DNA from: JAAZBW01 sp035647855
GTDB lineage: Bacteria > Actinomycetota > Actinomycetes > Actinomycetales > Actinomycetaceae
DNA length: 42,414 bases
Reading direction: 5' to 3'
Assembly (NCBI GenBank): GCA_035647855.1
Contig: DASRMP010000022.1
Span: 1-42,414 of the forward strand
The position numbers and the translations under genes are program-made. The notes below the pieces were generated by a model. The model searched no databases. It was not told where the DNA came from and saw only the letters and a program-made list of their open reading frames with translations. How positions within the stretch are numbered: the first letter of the stretch is position 1; every line of letters starts with the position of its first letter. This document shows, one piece after another, positions 23,467-32,253 of this stretch.

Positions 23467-24609
23467 ATGGCCGCACCAGGCGCTGACCGCGCGAAGGCTC
23501 TTGAAGCCGCACTCGCGCAGATCGACAAGAACTTTGGTAAGGGCTCCATCATGCGGCTCGGCGATGAGAGCCGGCCGCCGGTGGCCGTTATCCCGACGGG
23601 TTCCGTCGCGCTCGACGTAGCTCTCGGAATCGGCGGACTGCCCCGAGGCAGGGTCGTGGAGATCTATGGCCCGGAATCCTCCGGTAAGACGACTGTCGCC
23701 CTTCACGCTGTGGCGAGCGCACAGAGGGCGGGTGGCATCGCCGCTTTCATCGATGCGGAGCACGCCCTCGATCCGGAGTACGCGAAGAACCTCGGTGTGG
23801 ACACCGATGCGCTCCTGGTCTCCCAGCCGGACACCGGAGAGCAGGCGCTCGAGATAACGGACATGCTCATCCGTTCGGGCGCACTCGACATCATCGTGAT
23901 CGACTCCGTGGCTGCTCTTGTGCCCAAGGCCGAGATCGAGGGTGACATGGGCGATTCGCACGTCGGTCTCCAGGCACGGCTCATGTCGCAGGCGCTGCGG
24001 AAGCTCACCGGCGCGCTCTCGTCAACCGGGACCACTGCGATTTTCATCAACCAGTTGCGTGAGAAGATCGGCGTCTTCTTCGGGAGCCCCGAGACCACCA
24101 CCGGCGGTAAGGCGCTCAAGTTCTACTCTTCGATCCGGCTGGACGTGCGCCGCATCGAGACGCTCAAGGACGGGACCTCGCCGGTCGGCAACCGGACGCG
24201 CGTGAAGGTCGTGAAGAACAAGATGGCGCCGCCTTTCAAGCAGGCCGAGTTCGACATCATCTACGGCCAGGGCATATCTCGTGAGGGCGGATTGATCGAC
24301 CTCGGTGTCGAGCACGGCATCGTGCGCAAGTCCGGTTCCTGGTTCACCTACGAGGGCGATCAGCTGGGCCAGGGCAAGGAGAACTCCCGGCAGTTCCTCA
24401 AGGACAACCCCCCGCTCGCGGAGGAGATCGAGAAGAAAATCCTGGACAAGCTGGGCATCGGCCCCGAGGCCGCCGCGCGGAGAGCCGCGGAGGAGGCGGC
24501 CGCCAAGGCCGCCGGAGAGGGAGCGGTGGACGAGGCCGAACGCCTCACGCGTGACGCTGCCACAGCCGGAACCGCCAAGGGCGCCGGCAAGGTGCCGCGG
24601 GGCTTCTGA
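23467..24609 (+). CDS. recA: Recombinase RecA
   Basis: RecA forms the strand-exchange filament and triggers LexA self-cleavage. The 380-aa protein has Walker A GPESSGKTT (68-76), IDAEHALDPEYAKNLG, VIDSVAALVPKAEIEGDMGD and INQLREKIGVFFGSPETTTG split over the core, and a C-terminal extension of ~50 residues rich in Ala/Glu (RRAAEEAAAKAAGEG). GGAGAGG before the ATG at 23467 fixes the start. No intein is present. LexA-type box upstream. The stop overlaps recX by 1 nt (TGATG). Confidence 0.99.
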   Translation: MAAPGADRAKALEAALAQIDKNFGKGSIMRLGDESRPPVAVIPTGSVALDVALGIGGLPRGRVVEIYGPESSGKTTVALHAVASAQRAGGIAAFIDAEHALDPEYAKNLGVDTDALLVSQPDTGEQALEITDMLIRSGALDIIVIDSVAALVPKAEIEGDMGDSHVGLQARLMSQALRKLTGALSSTGTTAIFINQLREKIGVFFGSPETTTGGKALKFYSSIRLDVRRIETLKDGTSPVGNRTRVKVVKNKMAPPFKQAEFDIIYGQGISREGGLIDLGVEHGIVRKSGSWFTYEGDQLGQGKENSRQFLKDNPPLAEEIEKKILDKLGIGPEAAARRAAEEAAAKAAGEGAVDEAERLTRDAATAGTAKGAGKVPRGF

Positions 24610-25151
24610 TGCGCAGTTCCCGCCGCCGGCCCGTCCCCGAGGGCGAGCCGGCGGGAGCGCCGGCTACCGCCGAGAACCAGGAGCAGGCAGCGCGCGCGAT
24701 CGTGCTGCGGCAACTGACGATCACCTCCCGGTCCCGCGAGCAACTCCGCGTGAAGCTGGAGCAGCGGGGCATCCCCGATGATGTGTCCGAGCGGGTCCTT
24801 GACCGTTTCACCGAAGTGGGTCTTATCGACGACGCTGCCTACGCCGAGATGCTTGTGCGCACGGGGCGGGAGTCCCGGGGGCTCTCCCGGCGTGGCCTGG
24901 CGGTGGAACTGCGGAAGAGAGGCGTGGATGGGGACACGGCGGCGGCCGCCATCGATGCGGTCGACGATGAGGCGGAGTTCGCGACCGCCCTCCGGCTCGC
25001 AGAGAGGAAGGCCGCCTCGACCATCGGGCTGGAGCGAGCAGTCCGCGAGCGGAGGATTGCCGGAATGCTCGCGCGCAAGGGGTACGGGTCTTCGGTGGTG
25101 TACAGGGCCGTTGGAGAGGTCCTGGCGGCCGATTCCGGGTTCCGCGATTGA
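24609..25151 (+). CDS. recX: RecA regulatory protein RecX
   Basis: RecX caps or destabilises RecA filaments. The 180-aa protein has three-helix repeats: RAIVLRQLTITSRSREQLRVKL, VLDRFTEVGLIDDAAYAEMLV, SRRGLAVELRKRGV, and the C-terminal LARKGYGSSVVYRAVGEVL. Coupled to recA by the shared TGATG. Convergent with gluD, 33 nt apart. Confidence 0.95.
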   Translation: MRSSRRRPVPEGEPAGAPATAENQEQAARAIVLRQLTITSRSREQLRVKLEQRGIPDDVSERVLDRFTEVGLIDDAAYAEMLVRTGRESRGLSRRGLAVELRKRGVDGDTAAAAIDAVDDEAEFATALRLAERKAASTIGLERAVRERRIAGMLARKGYGSSVVYRAVGEVLAADSGFRD

Positions 25152-25184
25152 GGGCACTGCCGCAAGCGGCGTGGGCGAGGCGTG

Positions 25185-26132
25185 CTACGGAAGTTCGCGC
25201 GCCGTCGTCGTCGGATGGGGGCGGTGATGAACCGTCGAGGGATCGATCGGCCCGGTGTGGATGGAACCCAGCATGGGTGCGCGGCCTTCATCCGCGGGAT
25301 CGAGGTCCGCGATCTCGATCGAGGTACGCGAAGTGAGCTTGAGGGCGAGCCTGTCGGCGAGCCGTGACAGCGCGAAGTTGATCGCGATGAACACCACGGC
25401 CACCACCATGAGGGCGGGCAGGAGGTTCTGGTACGCCGTTCCCACCAGGCGCGACTGCCGCAGCAGTTCTGAGTAGGTGATCAGGTAGCCGAGCGCCGTG
25501 TCCTTGAGGATCACCACGAGCTGGGAGACCATGGACGGCATCATCGCGATGAGTGCCTGCGGCAAGAGGATGCTCGAGAGGGTCTGCCTCTGGGACAGTC
25601 CGATGGAGAGTCCGGCCTCGCTCTGGCCGCTCGGGAGGTTGACAACCCCGGAGCGGATGAGTTCGGCGATGACGGATCCGTTGTAGAGCGTAAGCCCGGT
25701 TACGACCGCCCAGAATGGCGCATCGGCGGGATGAATGACGCCGGACCGGGAGTACAAGAAGTAGAAGAAGATCATCATCACGAGTACGGGGACCGCGCGG
25801 AAGAACTCCACCACCACGCCCGAGAGGAACCTAATCACGCGGTTCGAAGAGAGCCGCCCCACGCCGAAGATGAGTCCGAAGACGTTGGCGAGGACCATGG
25901 AGAGCGCGGCGGCGGTGATGGTCGCGATGAGGCCCGGAAGCAGGTAATAGCGCCAGACGTCCGCGCCGATGAACGGTCGCCACTTCGCAGCGGTCAACTG
26001 GCCGCGATCCTCGAGCGCGATGAACACGACGACCAGGAGCCCGAGTACTGCCACACCGCCGATGATGTTCATGAGAACGATCCGGCGCCGGGTCTTGGGG
26101 CCGGGTGCATCGAACAGGACTGCCGTGTTCAT
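25185..26132 (-). CDS. gluD: Glutamate/amino-acid ABC transporter permease (GluD-like)
   Basis: One of two inner-membrane subunits of a polar-amino-acid importer. The 315-aa protein has a first helix (IVLMNIIGGVAVLGLLVVVF), then the HEQRo-type permease core with five or so helices. The ATPase-contact EAA loop is AGLSIGLSQRQTLSSILLPQ. The start ATG at 26132 is chosen from AAGGTGG upstream and the 4-bp overlap (ATGA) with gluC; a longer frame to 26162 is rejected. The C-terminal ~50 residues are hydrophilic. Gene order gluA-gluB-gluC-gluD matches corynebacteria, where the system imports glutamate. Confidence 0.9.
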   Translation of the reverse strand: MNTAVLFDAPGPKTRRRIVLMNIIGGVAVLGLLVVVFIALEDRGQLTAAKWRPFIGADVWRYYLLPGLIATITAAALSMVLANVFGLIFGVGRLSSNRVIRFLSGVVVEFFRAVPVLVMMIFFYFLYSRSGVIHPADAPFWAVVTGLTLYNGSVIAELIRSGVVNLPSGQSEAGLSIGLSQRQTLSSILLPQALIAMMPSMVSQLVVILKDTALGYLITYSELLRQSRLVGTAYQNLLPALMVVAVVFIAINFALSRLADRLALKLTSRTSIEIADLDPADEGRAPMLGSIHTGPIDPSTVHHRPHPTTTARELP

Positions 26133-26809
26133 CGGGCCACCTTCCAGCGACGTGACGCCCATGTGGACAGCATCCCGAGGGGCAGCACGATCGCGACGAA
26201 GCCGATGGCGATGATGAGAAAAATCTCGACCATGAGGTCAGGACGGAACTCGATCATCGTGTACATGACGCTCGACGCCTGCACGACTCCGGCCGCCTGC
26301 GCGACCGTGGTGTTCTTGGTGAGCGCGATCATCGTGTTTCCAAGCGGGGCGATGGCGCCCCGGAATGCCTGGGGCAGGATTACTTGGATCATGGACTGGC
26401 CGAACGTGAGCCCGATCGAACGTGCTGCCTCGGCCTGACCGAGGGGGACGGTGTTCACGCCGGAACGGATCGCCTCGCACACGAAGGCCGCGTGGTAGAC
26501 GGAGAGGCCGAGTACAGCCAGCCGGAAACCGTTCCTCGCTATGAAGCCCGGCTCTCCCGGAGTGGCGAGGACGACTCCCAGCTGACCCCAGAGTCCCAGG
26601 GACGCGGCGAGGATGATGAGCGTCAGCGGCGTGTTGCGCACCAGTTCCACGTAGGCGGTGCCTGCGGCCCGCAGACTCGGAGCGGGGGAGACCCGCATGA
26701 CCGCAACGATCGTTCCGATGAGCAACGATCCGATGGCCGAGAACAGCGCCAACCGCAAAGTCATCGCGAAAGCGCCGACTATGTTGTACGTCGCGAAGAG
26801 TTCGCCCAC
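26129..26809 (-). CDS. gluC: Glutamate/amino-acid ABC transporter permease (GluC-like)
   Basis: The second permease, 226 aa, with helices TLRLALFSAIGSLLIGTIVA, and the EAA loop AARSIGLTFGQSMIQVILPQ. GTG start at 26809 follows GGAGGTGA. The preceding 61-nt gap to gluB contains a perfect hairpin. LTKNTTVAQAAG is conserved in amino-acid permeases of this class. Confidence 0.9.
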   Translation of the reverse strand: MGELFATYNIVGAFAMTLRLALFSAIGSLLIGTIVAVMRVSPAPSLRAAGTAYVELVRNTPLTLIILAASLGLWGQLGVVLATPGEPGFIARNGFRLAVLGLSVYHAAFVCEAIRSGVNTVPLGQAEAARSIGLTFGQSMIQVILPQAFRGAIAPLGNTMIALTKNTTVAQAAGVVQASSVMYTMIEFRPDLMVEIFLIIAIGFVAIVLPLGMLSTWASRRWKVAR

Positions 26810-26834
26810 GACTCACCTCCCTTGGCACGGACCT

Positions 26835-26860
26835 GTGGGGCCCGCAGTCGCGGGCCCCAC
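26835..26860 (-). terminator. Perfect hairpin between gluB and gluC
   Basis: GTGGGGCCCGC (26835-26845) and GCGGGCCCCAC (26850-26860) form an 11-bp perfect stem with a 4-nt loop, 10 nt after the gluB stop. There is no U tract. Likely an attenuator or mRNA-stabilising structure that lets the binding protein be made in excess over the permeases. Confidence 0.75.
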
Positions 26861-26870
26861 GCGGTTCACA

Positions 26871-27755
26871 TCATCGGCATTCGAACGTTTCCGGCGGGTT
26901 CACCTCGGTGTTGTACTGGTAGTCCTCGCCCGCGTTGTCCGCGAGAGCCTGTTCCCAGGAGCCGTCGTCGATCATCGCCTGAATGGCCTCGTTGACCTGC
27001 TCACATGTGTCGGTTGAGCCCATCGGGAGTCCGACGCCGTAGTTCTCGGTGGAGAACGTGTTGCCCACGACCTTGAGCTCCCCGGCGAAGGCGTCCTGGT
27101 TCGCGAAGCCCGCGAGGATGATGTCATCGGTGGTGACGGCATCGACGGTCTGCGCGGTCAGCAGCTCCACGCACTCGGAGTATGTGGCGGCAGGGTACAG
27201 CTCCACGCCCGGGTGCTCGTCACGGATGCGCTCGGCGGAGGTCGATCCCTCGACGGAACAGAGGATCCTGTCGGTGAGGGCGTCCGGTCCCGTGATGTCC
27301 ATCTCATCCTGACGGACGAGCAGGTCCTGGCCGGCGATGAAGTACGGTCCGGCGAAGTCGACGCGCTCCGCCCGGGCATCGGTGATCGAGTAGGTCGCGA
27401 AGATCATGTCGACCTGGCCGTTCTCGAGCATGGTCTCCCGGTTCGCGGAGATCGACTCCACCCACTCGATGTTCGCCGGGTCGTAGCCCATGTACTCGAC
27501 CACATACTTGGCGACATCCACGTCGAAGCCGGTGAAATCGGCGCCCTCCTGTAGGCCCAGGCCGGGCTGGTCGTACTTGATGCCGATGGTGATCGTCTCG
27601 CCACTGAGGTCGCCTCCGGCAGCACCGCCGTCGGTGGCTCCGGTTGCGGTTCCTGCAGGCTGTCCGTTGGCTCCGTCGTCATCGCCGTTGCCACAGGCCG
27701 CCAGGGTCAGGCCGAGCACTGCGATGGCGCTCGCCGCGATCAGTCGGTTTCTCAT
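26871..27755 (-). CDS. gluB: Glutamate-binding lipoprotein of ABC transporter
   Basis: Solute-binding protein, 294 aa. Lipoprotein signal peptide with lipobox LAAC, lipidated Cys at 21 (MRNRLIAASAIAVLGLTLAAC is cut before it). A linker rich in Gly/Asp/Ala follows, then the SBP_bac_3 fold (TITIGIKYDQPGLGL, FTGFDVDVAKYVVEYMG, ANRETMLENGQVDMIFATYS, VDFAGPYFIAGQDLLV). Strong RBS GAGGAGGAG before the ATG at 27755. It anchors on the outer face of the membrane and delivers substrate to GluCD. Confidence 0.93.
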   Translation of the reverse strand: MRNRLIAASAIAVLGLTLAACGNGDDDGANGQPAGTATGATDGGAAGGDLSGETITIGIKYDQPGLGLQEGADFTGFDVDVAKYVVEYMGYDPANIEWVESISANRETMLENGQVDMIFATYSITDARAERVDFAGPYFIAGQDLLVRQDEMDITGPDALTDRILCSVEGSTSAERIRDEHPGVELYPAATYSECVELLTAQTVDAVTTDDIILAGFANQDAFAGELKVVGNTFSTENYGVGLPMGSTDTCEQVNEAIQAMIDDGSWEQALADNAGEDYQYNTEVNPPETFECR

Positions 27756-27780
27756 GTGTTTCTCCTCCTCGTATTACTCA

Positions 27781-28536
27781 TCAATGGGTCAGCAGTTTGG
27801 AGAGGAAATCCTTCGCGCGGTTGCTTTGCGGATTCGTGAAGAATTCCTGGGGAGTGCTTTCCTCGACGATCTGGCCGTCCGACATGAAGATCACCCGATC
27901 GGCGGCCTTCCGGGCGAAGCCCATCTCGTGAGTCACGACGATCATCGTCATCCCGTCTTTGGCCAGTTTCGTCATGACGTCGAGAACCTCGTTGATCATC
28001 TCCGGATCGAGAGCCGATGTCGGTTCGTCGAAGAGCATGACCATGGGATCCATGGCCAGCGAGCGGGCGATCGCCACGCGCTGTTGTTGCCCACCCGACA
28101 ATTGCGCGGGGTACTTGTTCGCCTGGTCTTTGACGCCAACACGATCGAGAAGGCCCATTGCCTTCTTCTCGGCGTCTTTCTTGGACATTTTACGGACCTT
28201 CCTCGGTCCGAGTGTCACGTTGTCGAGAATTGTTTTGTGGGCAAAGAGATTGAAGGACTGGAATACCATTCCGACCTCCGCGCGGAGGCTTGCGAGTTGC
28301 TTTCCCTCCTCCGGCAACGGCCTGCCGTTGACGCTGATTCCGCCGGAATCGATGGTCTCGAGCCTGTTGATGGTGCGGCAGAGCGTCGATTTCCCCGAGC
28401 CGGACGGTCCGATAACGACGACGACTTCACCAGGATTGACCTCAAGATTGATGTCTCTCAGGACATGGAGACTTCCGAAGTGCTTGTTCACGTCACGAAG
28501 ACGCACAAGGGGAGACGCCACTGTGCTCGAAGTCAT
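27781..28536 (-). CDS. gluA: Glutamate ABC transporter ATP-binding protein
   Basis: The ATPase of the importer, 251 aa. Walker A GPSGSGKST (43-51), Q-loop Q93, signature LSGGQQQ (146-152), Walker B MLFDEP (167-172), H203 in VTHEM. The start ATG at 28536 is preferred over an upstream ATG at 28605, because TATCGT lies 7 nt before it (leaderless) and the family N-terminus (LVRLRDVNKHFG) follows. It is the first gene of the gluABCD operon and divergent from fhs. Confidence 0.95.
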   Translation of the reverse strand: MTSSTVASPLVRLRDVNKHFGSLHVLRDINLEVNPGEVVVVIGPSGSGKSTLCRTINRLETIDSGGISVNGRPLPEEGKQLASLRAEVGMVFQSFNLFAHKTILDNVTLGPRKVRKMSKKDAEKKAMGLLDRVGVKDQANKYPAQLSGGQQQRVAIARSLAMDPMVMLFDEPTSALDPEMINEVLDVMTKLAKDGMTMIVVTHEMGFARKAADRVIFMSDGQIVEESTPQEFFTNPQSNRAKDFLSKLLTH

Positions 28537-28543
28537 ACTTGGG

Positions 28544-28549
28544 ACGATA
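28544..28549 (-). promoter_or_regulatory. -10 box of gluABCD (leaderless)
   Basis: TATCGT on the minus strand, then CCCAAGT (7 nt), then the gluA ATG at 28536. Confidence 0.55.
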
Positions 28550-28646
28550 CCGACCATGTGAAGGCGCAGCGAGTCGCATGGGTAACCGTAGGGTAACGAT
28601 CGCATGCGATTTCGTTCTCTGACGGCCGGTAATGTAGTACTTAATC

Positions 28647-30305
28647 ATGAACGCCATTCCGCGACCAATTCTTGAGATCGCCGAGTCAGCTGGTATCGAT
28701 ACCGCGCTGCTCGAGACCCACGGCCCGCATGTCGCGAAGCTGCCGATCCCCGAGTCGGGCTACCCGTGGGAGCCCGCACCGCTCATCGACGTTACCGCGG
28801 TCACACCCACTCCTCTCGGTGAGGGCAAGACCACGACGGCGATCGGCCTGGCCCAGGGTCTCAAGAGAATCGGCAAGCGTCCGATCCTGACCCTCCGGCA
28901 GCCGTCGCTGGGGCCGACCTTCGGAATCAAGGGTGGCGCGTCAGGCGCGGGCAAGAGCGAGATCATTCCCTCCGAGATGCTCAACCTGCACCTCACGGGC
29001 GACTTCCACGCCGTTACCGCCGCACACAACATGCTCGCCGCCATGGTCGACAACCACCTGCACCACGGCAACGCTCTCGGTATCGACGAGCGGACGATCA
29101 CGTGGCCGCGCGTCCTCGACGTCAATGACCGGGCGCTGCGCCACATCGTCGTCGGGCTCGGCACGAAGGTGGACGGCGTCACCCGGCAGGCGTCCTTCGA
29201 CATCACTGCGGCTTCGGAGGTCATGACCATCCTGGCTCTCGCCCGGGACCTGCAAGACTTGCGCGCACGTCTGGCACGGATAGTCGTCGGATACACGTTC
29301 GACGGGCGCCCGGTCACTGCCGAAGACCTGAAGGCCGCGGGCGCGATGGCCGTTCTCCTGCGGGATGCGCTGCGTCCCAACCTCATGCAGACGACCGAGG
29401 GCGTGCCGACTCTCATCCACACGGGCCCGTTCGGGAACATCGCCACGGGCAACTCCTCGGTGGTGGCCGACCGCATGGCCGGCGGGCTGGGAGACATGGT
29501 GATCACCGAGTCCGGCTTCGGCGCGGACCTCGGAGCGGAACGGCTCGTCAACCTGAAGTCGCGGTTCGGGCTCTCGCCGGCGCTCGCCGTCGTCGTCGTG
29601 ACGGTGCGCTCGCTGAAGGCGCACTCGGGGCGTTACCGCATCGTCCCCGGCAAGCCGCTCCCGACGGAGTTGCTGGAGGAGAACGTCGAGGACGTGGCGG
29701 CGGGCATCGCGAACCTCGATCACCATCTCCGCACGATCAAGCAGTGGGGGATTCCGGCCGTCGTCGCGATCAATGCATTCCCGGACGACCACGCGAGCGA
29801 GCATGCCCTCATCGCGGACCACTGCCTCGCGAAGGGCGTGCCGTGCGCGGTTTCCACCCACGTCGCCGACGGCGGCGCAGGAGCAGAGGACCTCGCACAA
29901 CTCGTGGTGCAGCAGCTGGAGAAGAACCCGAAGCCCGAACTGGAGCGCGACTACGAACTCGACGCCCCACTGGAGCGGAAGATCGCCTCGGTGGCGCGGC
30001 GCGTGTACGGTGCCCAGGGGATCGCCGTCGCGCCCGCGGCGGCGCGGGAGCTGCGGCGATTCACGGACCTCGGCTACGGCGGACTGCCCGTTGTGATCGC
30101 GAAGACGCATCTGTCCATCACGCACGAGAAGGGTCTCGACCCCGCGAGCGAGTGGACGCTGCCGATTCGCGAGGTGAGGCTGGCCGCCGGCGCCGGCTAC
30201 GTGTACGCGCTCGCCGGAGCGATGTCAACGATGCCGGGCCTGCCGTCGCACCCGAACGCCGAGAACATCGACCTGGATGGGACAGCGATCGTCGGCCTGT
30301 TCTAG
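28647..30305 (+). CDS. fhs: Formate-tetrahydrofolate ligase
   Basis: Makes 10-formyl-THF from formate, THF and ATP, feeding purine and one-carbon pools. The 552-aa protein has the P-loop-like TPLGEGKTTT (about 55-64), RQPSLGPTFGIKGGASGAGK (split over 84-104), HLTGDFHAVTAAHNMLAAM, and TEGVPTLIHTGPFGNIATG. Length normal. No ribosome site; TAATGT (28630-28635) or TAGTAC (28635-28640) could be the -10 box of a very short-leader mRNA. Divergent from gluA. The GH13 gene begins 19 nt after its stop. Confidence 0.97.
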   Translation: MNAIPRPILEIAESAGIDTALLETHGPHVAKLPIPESGYPWEPAPLIDVTAVTPTPLGEGKTTTAIGLAQGLKRIGKRPILTLRQPSLGPTFGIKGGASGAGKSEIIPSEMLNLHLTGDFHAVTAAHNMLAAMVDNHLHHGNALGIDERTITWPRVLDVNDRALRHIVVGLGTKVDGVTRQASFDITAASEVMTILALARDLQDLRARLARIVVGYTFDGRPVTAEDLKAAGAMAVLLRDALRPNLMQTTEGVPTLIHTGPFGNIATGNSSVVADRMAGGLGDMVITESGFGADLGAERLVNLKSRFGLSPALAVVVVTVRSLKAHSGRYRIVPGKPLPTELLEENVEDVAAGIANLDHHLRTIKQWGIPAVVAINAFPDDHASEHALIADHCLAKGVPCAVSTHVADGGAGAEDLAQLVVQQLEKNPKPELERDYELDAPLERKIASVARRVYGAQGIAVAPAAARELRRFTDLGYGGLPVVIAKTHLSITHEKGLDPASEWTLPIREVRLAAGAGYVYALAGAMSTMPGLPSHPNAENIDLDGTAIVGLF

Positions 30306-30312
30306 CTGCGGC

Positions 30313-30318
30313 TACCCT
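30313..30318 (+). promoter_or_regulatory. -10 box of the GH13 gene (leaderless)
   Basis: TACCCT, then 6 nt (TGGAGC), then the ATG at 30325. GGAG in the gap is too close to the start for a normal ribosome site. Confidence 0.45.
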
Positions 30319-30324
30319 TGGAGC

Positions 30325-31611
30325 ATGACCGCTACTCCCCCGGCATGGGCCGACCACGTGATCTTCTGGCATGTCTATCCGCTCGGATTCGTCGGGGCGG
30401 AGCAGTCGTCGATCGCGGGAGTCCAGGATCGGTTGCACCGGATCTCGGACTGGCTGGACCACCTGCTCTCCATCGGCTGCAACGGGTTGCTGCTCGGGCC
30501 GATCTTCGCCTCGGAGACGCACGGTTACGACACGGTGGACCACTACCGCATCGACTCACGGCTCGGCGACCAAAGGGAGTTCCGCGCCCTCCTCGACGGA
30601 ACGCGCAGCCGTGGCATCCGCGTGGTTCTCGACGGCGTGTTCAACCACCTCGCTCGCAGCAATCCGATCGTGCAGCGTGCCGAGGCCGCAGGCCCGGGCA
30701 CTCCGGACGGGGACTGGCTGCGCTGGGTCGACGGCCACGTGCGCTGCTTCGAAGGCAATATGAACCTGCCCGAGATCGACCTGTCGAACCCGGTGGTGCA
30801 GGACTACGTGGTTGGCGTCATGAACCACTGGCTCGATGCGGGCGCCGACGGCTGGCGCCTCGACGCCGCCTACGCGCCGGGCGCCGAGGCGTGGGCACCG
30901 ATCACCGCGCGGGTTCGCGAAGCCCACCCCGAGGCTTGGCTGGTCGGTGAGGTCATCCACGGAGACCTGCCGGAGTTCGTGAAGACGTCCGGTGTTCATT
31001 CCGTGACCCAGTACGAGCTCTGGAAGGCGACCTGGTCCTCCCTCAACGACGCGAACTTCTGGGAACTCGACCACGCCCTCGGACGGCACAAGAGGTTCTG
31101 CGAGACGTTCGTGCCGCAGACGTTCATCGGGAACCACGATGTCACCCGGATCCGCAGTCAGATCGAGGACGAGCGCCACCTCGGCCACGCGATCGCGCTG
31201 CTCGCGCTGATGCCCGGAGTCCCGTCCATCTACTACGGCGATGAGGAGGGCTACACCGGCATCAAGGAGCAGCGTGCCGGCGGCGACGACGAGATCCGCC
31301 CGCCCATGCCGCCCACACCGGACCAGCTCTCCGATCTCGGCGCCCCCGTCAGGGAGCTCTACCAGCGCCTCATCGCGCTCCGGCGCAGGTATCCGTGGCT
31401 GGTGAGGGCGGACCTCGAGGTCGTCGAGGTGGAGGACGAGCGGATCTCGATCTCACTTGCGGGCGAGGCCGATGGTGCTCGACAGGAGTTGCTCCTGACG
31501 CTCAATGTCGCCGACGAGCCGCACCAGATGCCCGACGGGACCGTCGTCACAGCGAGCGGTCCCGAGGCTTCTGCGGTCGAGGCCCACGGCTGGGCGGTGC
31601 TCGAGCGCTAG
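30325..31611 (+). CDS. GH13 family alpha-glycosidase
   Basis: A 428-aa alpha-amylase superfamily protein with no signal peptide, so intracellular. Region I is DGVFNH (103-108). The catalytic triad is complete: nucleophile D180 in DGWRLDAAY, acid/base E209 in LVGEVIH, and D272 in GNHD. A short C-terminal beta domain follows (from about 350). Substrate (maltodextrin, trehalose or sucrose type) cannot be told. It starts 19 nt after fhs with its own -10 box. An IS4-type transposase fragment begins directly after its stop codon. Confidence 0.9.
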   Translation: MTATPPAWADHVIFWHVYPLGFVGAEQSSIAGVQDRLHRISDWLDHLLSIGCNGLLLGPIFASETHGYDTVDHYRIDSRLGDQREFRALLDGTRSRGIRVVLDGVFNHLARSNPIVQRAEAAGPGTPDGDWLRWVDGHVRCFEGNMNLPEIDLSNPVVQDYVVGVMNHWLDAGADGWRLDAAYAPGAEAWAPITARVREAHPEAWLVGEVIHGDLPEFVKTSGVHSVTQYELWKATWSSLNDANFWELDHALGRHKRFCETFVPQTFIGNHDVTRIRSQIEDERHLGHAIALLALMPGVPSIYYGDEEGYTGIKEQRAGGDDEIRPPMPPTPDQLSDLGAPVRELYQRLIALRRRYPWLVRADLEVVEVEDERISISLAGEADGARQELLLTLNVADEPHQMPDGTVVTASGPEASAVEAHGWAVLER

Positions 31612-31884
31612 ATCGTGCCCTTCGAGATGGTCGACGCGGCTCTTGGCCAGACCCGCACCGCGCAGAAACGGGTGCGAGACCTGCCCTCCCGCGTGGTGGT
31701 CTACCTGCTTCTGGCCGGTGCGCTCCTCGCCGAGTACGGTTACCGGGGAACATGGGCGCAGATGACCGCTGGCCTGCACGGGCCGGGAATCGCCACCCCG
31801 GGCGCGATGGCCCAGGTCCGCCGTCGCCTCGGACATCACCGCCACCGAGCTGGTCCGGCTCTATCACCAATGCCGTCAACTTAG
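31612..31884 (+). pseudogene. IS4-family transposase N-terminal fragment
   Basis: The frame IVPFEMVDAALGQTRTAQKR, then RVRDLPSRVVVYLLLAGALL and YRGTWAQMTAGLHG matches the N-terminal domain of IS4-type transposases (Nterm_IS4, typical TQIVPFELVD...). Resemblance ends near QVRRRLG (about 31830), after which the frame runs to a TAG at 31884 without homology. The catalytic DDE part is absent, and the start is missing: homology begins at the codon right after the glycosidase stop. A decayed remnant, and probably not expressed. Confidence 0.8.
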
Positions 31885-31933
31885 GGTTTTGCTTGAGGGT
31901 TCAAGGGTTGTTGTCGGCGTGCCTTGGGGTGGG
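31885..31933. other. Short gap between IS remnant and array 2
   Basis: About 50 bp; G/T-rich, no feature recognised. Confidence 0.4.
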
Positions 31934-32220
31934 GGCGCACGTTCGTCACACCGGGGCGCACGTTCGTCACACGGGATTCTTGAGGGCGCACGATCGTCAC
32001 ACGCAGAATGCTGAGGGCGCACGATCGTCACATCGGGGCGCGTGTTCGTCACGGCATGGCGTGCGATCGTCACACGCAGAATGCTGAGGGCGCACGATCG
32101 TCACGATGGCGCAGTGACGTCACTGCGCCATCGTGACGGACGTGCGCCCTCGTGTGACGAACGCGCGCCCCGGTTTCGCCGATGTGACGTTCGTGCGCCC
32201 TCACGTGACGATCGTGCGCC
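31934..32220. repeat. Module A phased repeat array, locus 2 (11 units around a palindrome)
   Basis: Plus-oriented GGCGCRCGWTCGTCAC units: 31934-31949, 31955-31970, 31985-32000, 32016-32031, 32037-32052, 32058-32073, 32089-32104. Minus-oriented: 32133-32148, 32154-32169, 32184-32199, 32205-32220. Start spacings within an arm: 21, 30, 31, 21, 21, 31 on the left and 21, 30, 21 on the right. The 15-nt spacer ACGCAGAATGCTGAG occurs twice (32001-32015, 32074-32088); its reverse complement resembles the long spacers of array 1. GGCG and CGTCAC are invariant in all 19 copies at both loci. Confidence 0.93.
32099..32138. repeat. 40-bp perfect palindrome at the centre of array 2
   Basis: Identical to 8237-8276: CGTCACGATGGCGCAGTGAC then its exact reverse complement. 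Identity with locus 1 extends to 50 bp (32099-32148). Confidence 0.95.
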
Positions 32221-32253
32221 CTCACGCTGCGAACCCGGCCGGACACCGCCACC

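Noticed and set aside
31612..32220. Array 2 as terminal inverted repeats of an IS4 element
   Set aside because: Array 1 has no transposase beside it, and many phased internal units are not a feature of IS ends.
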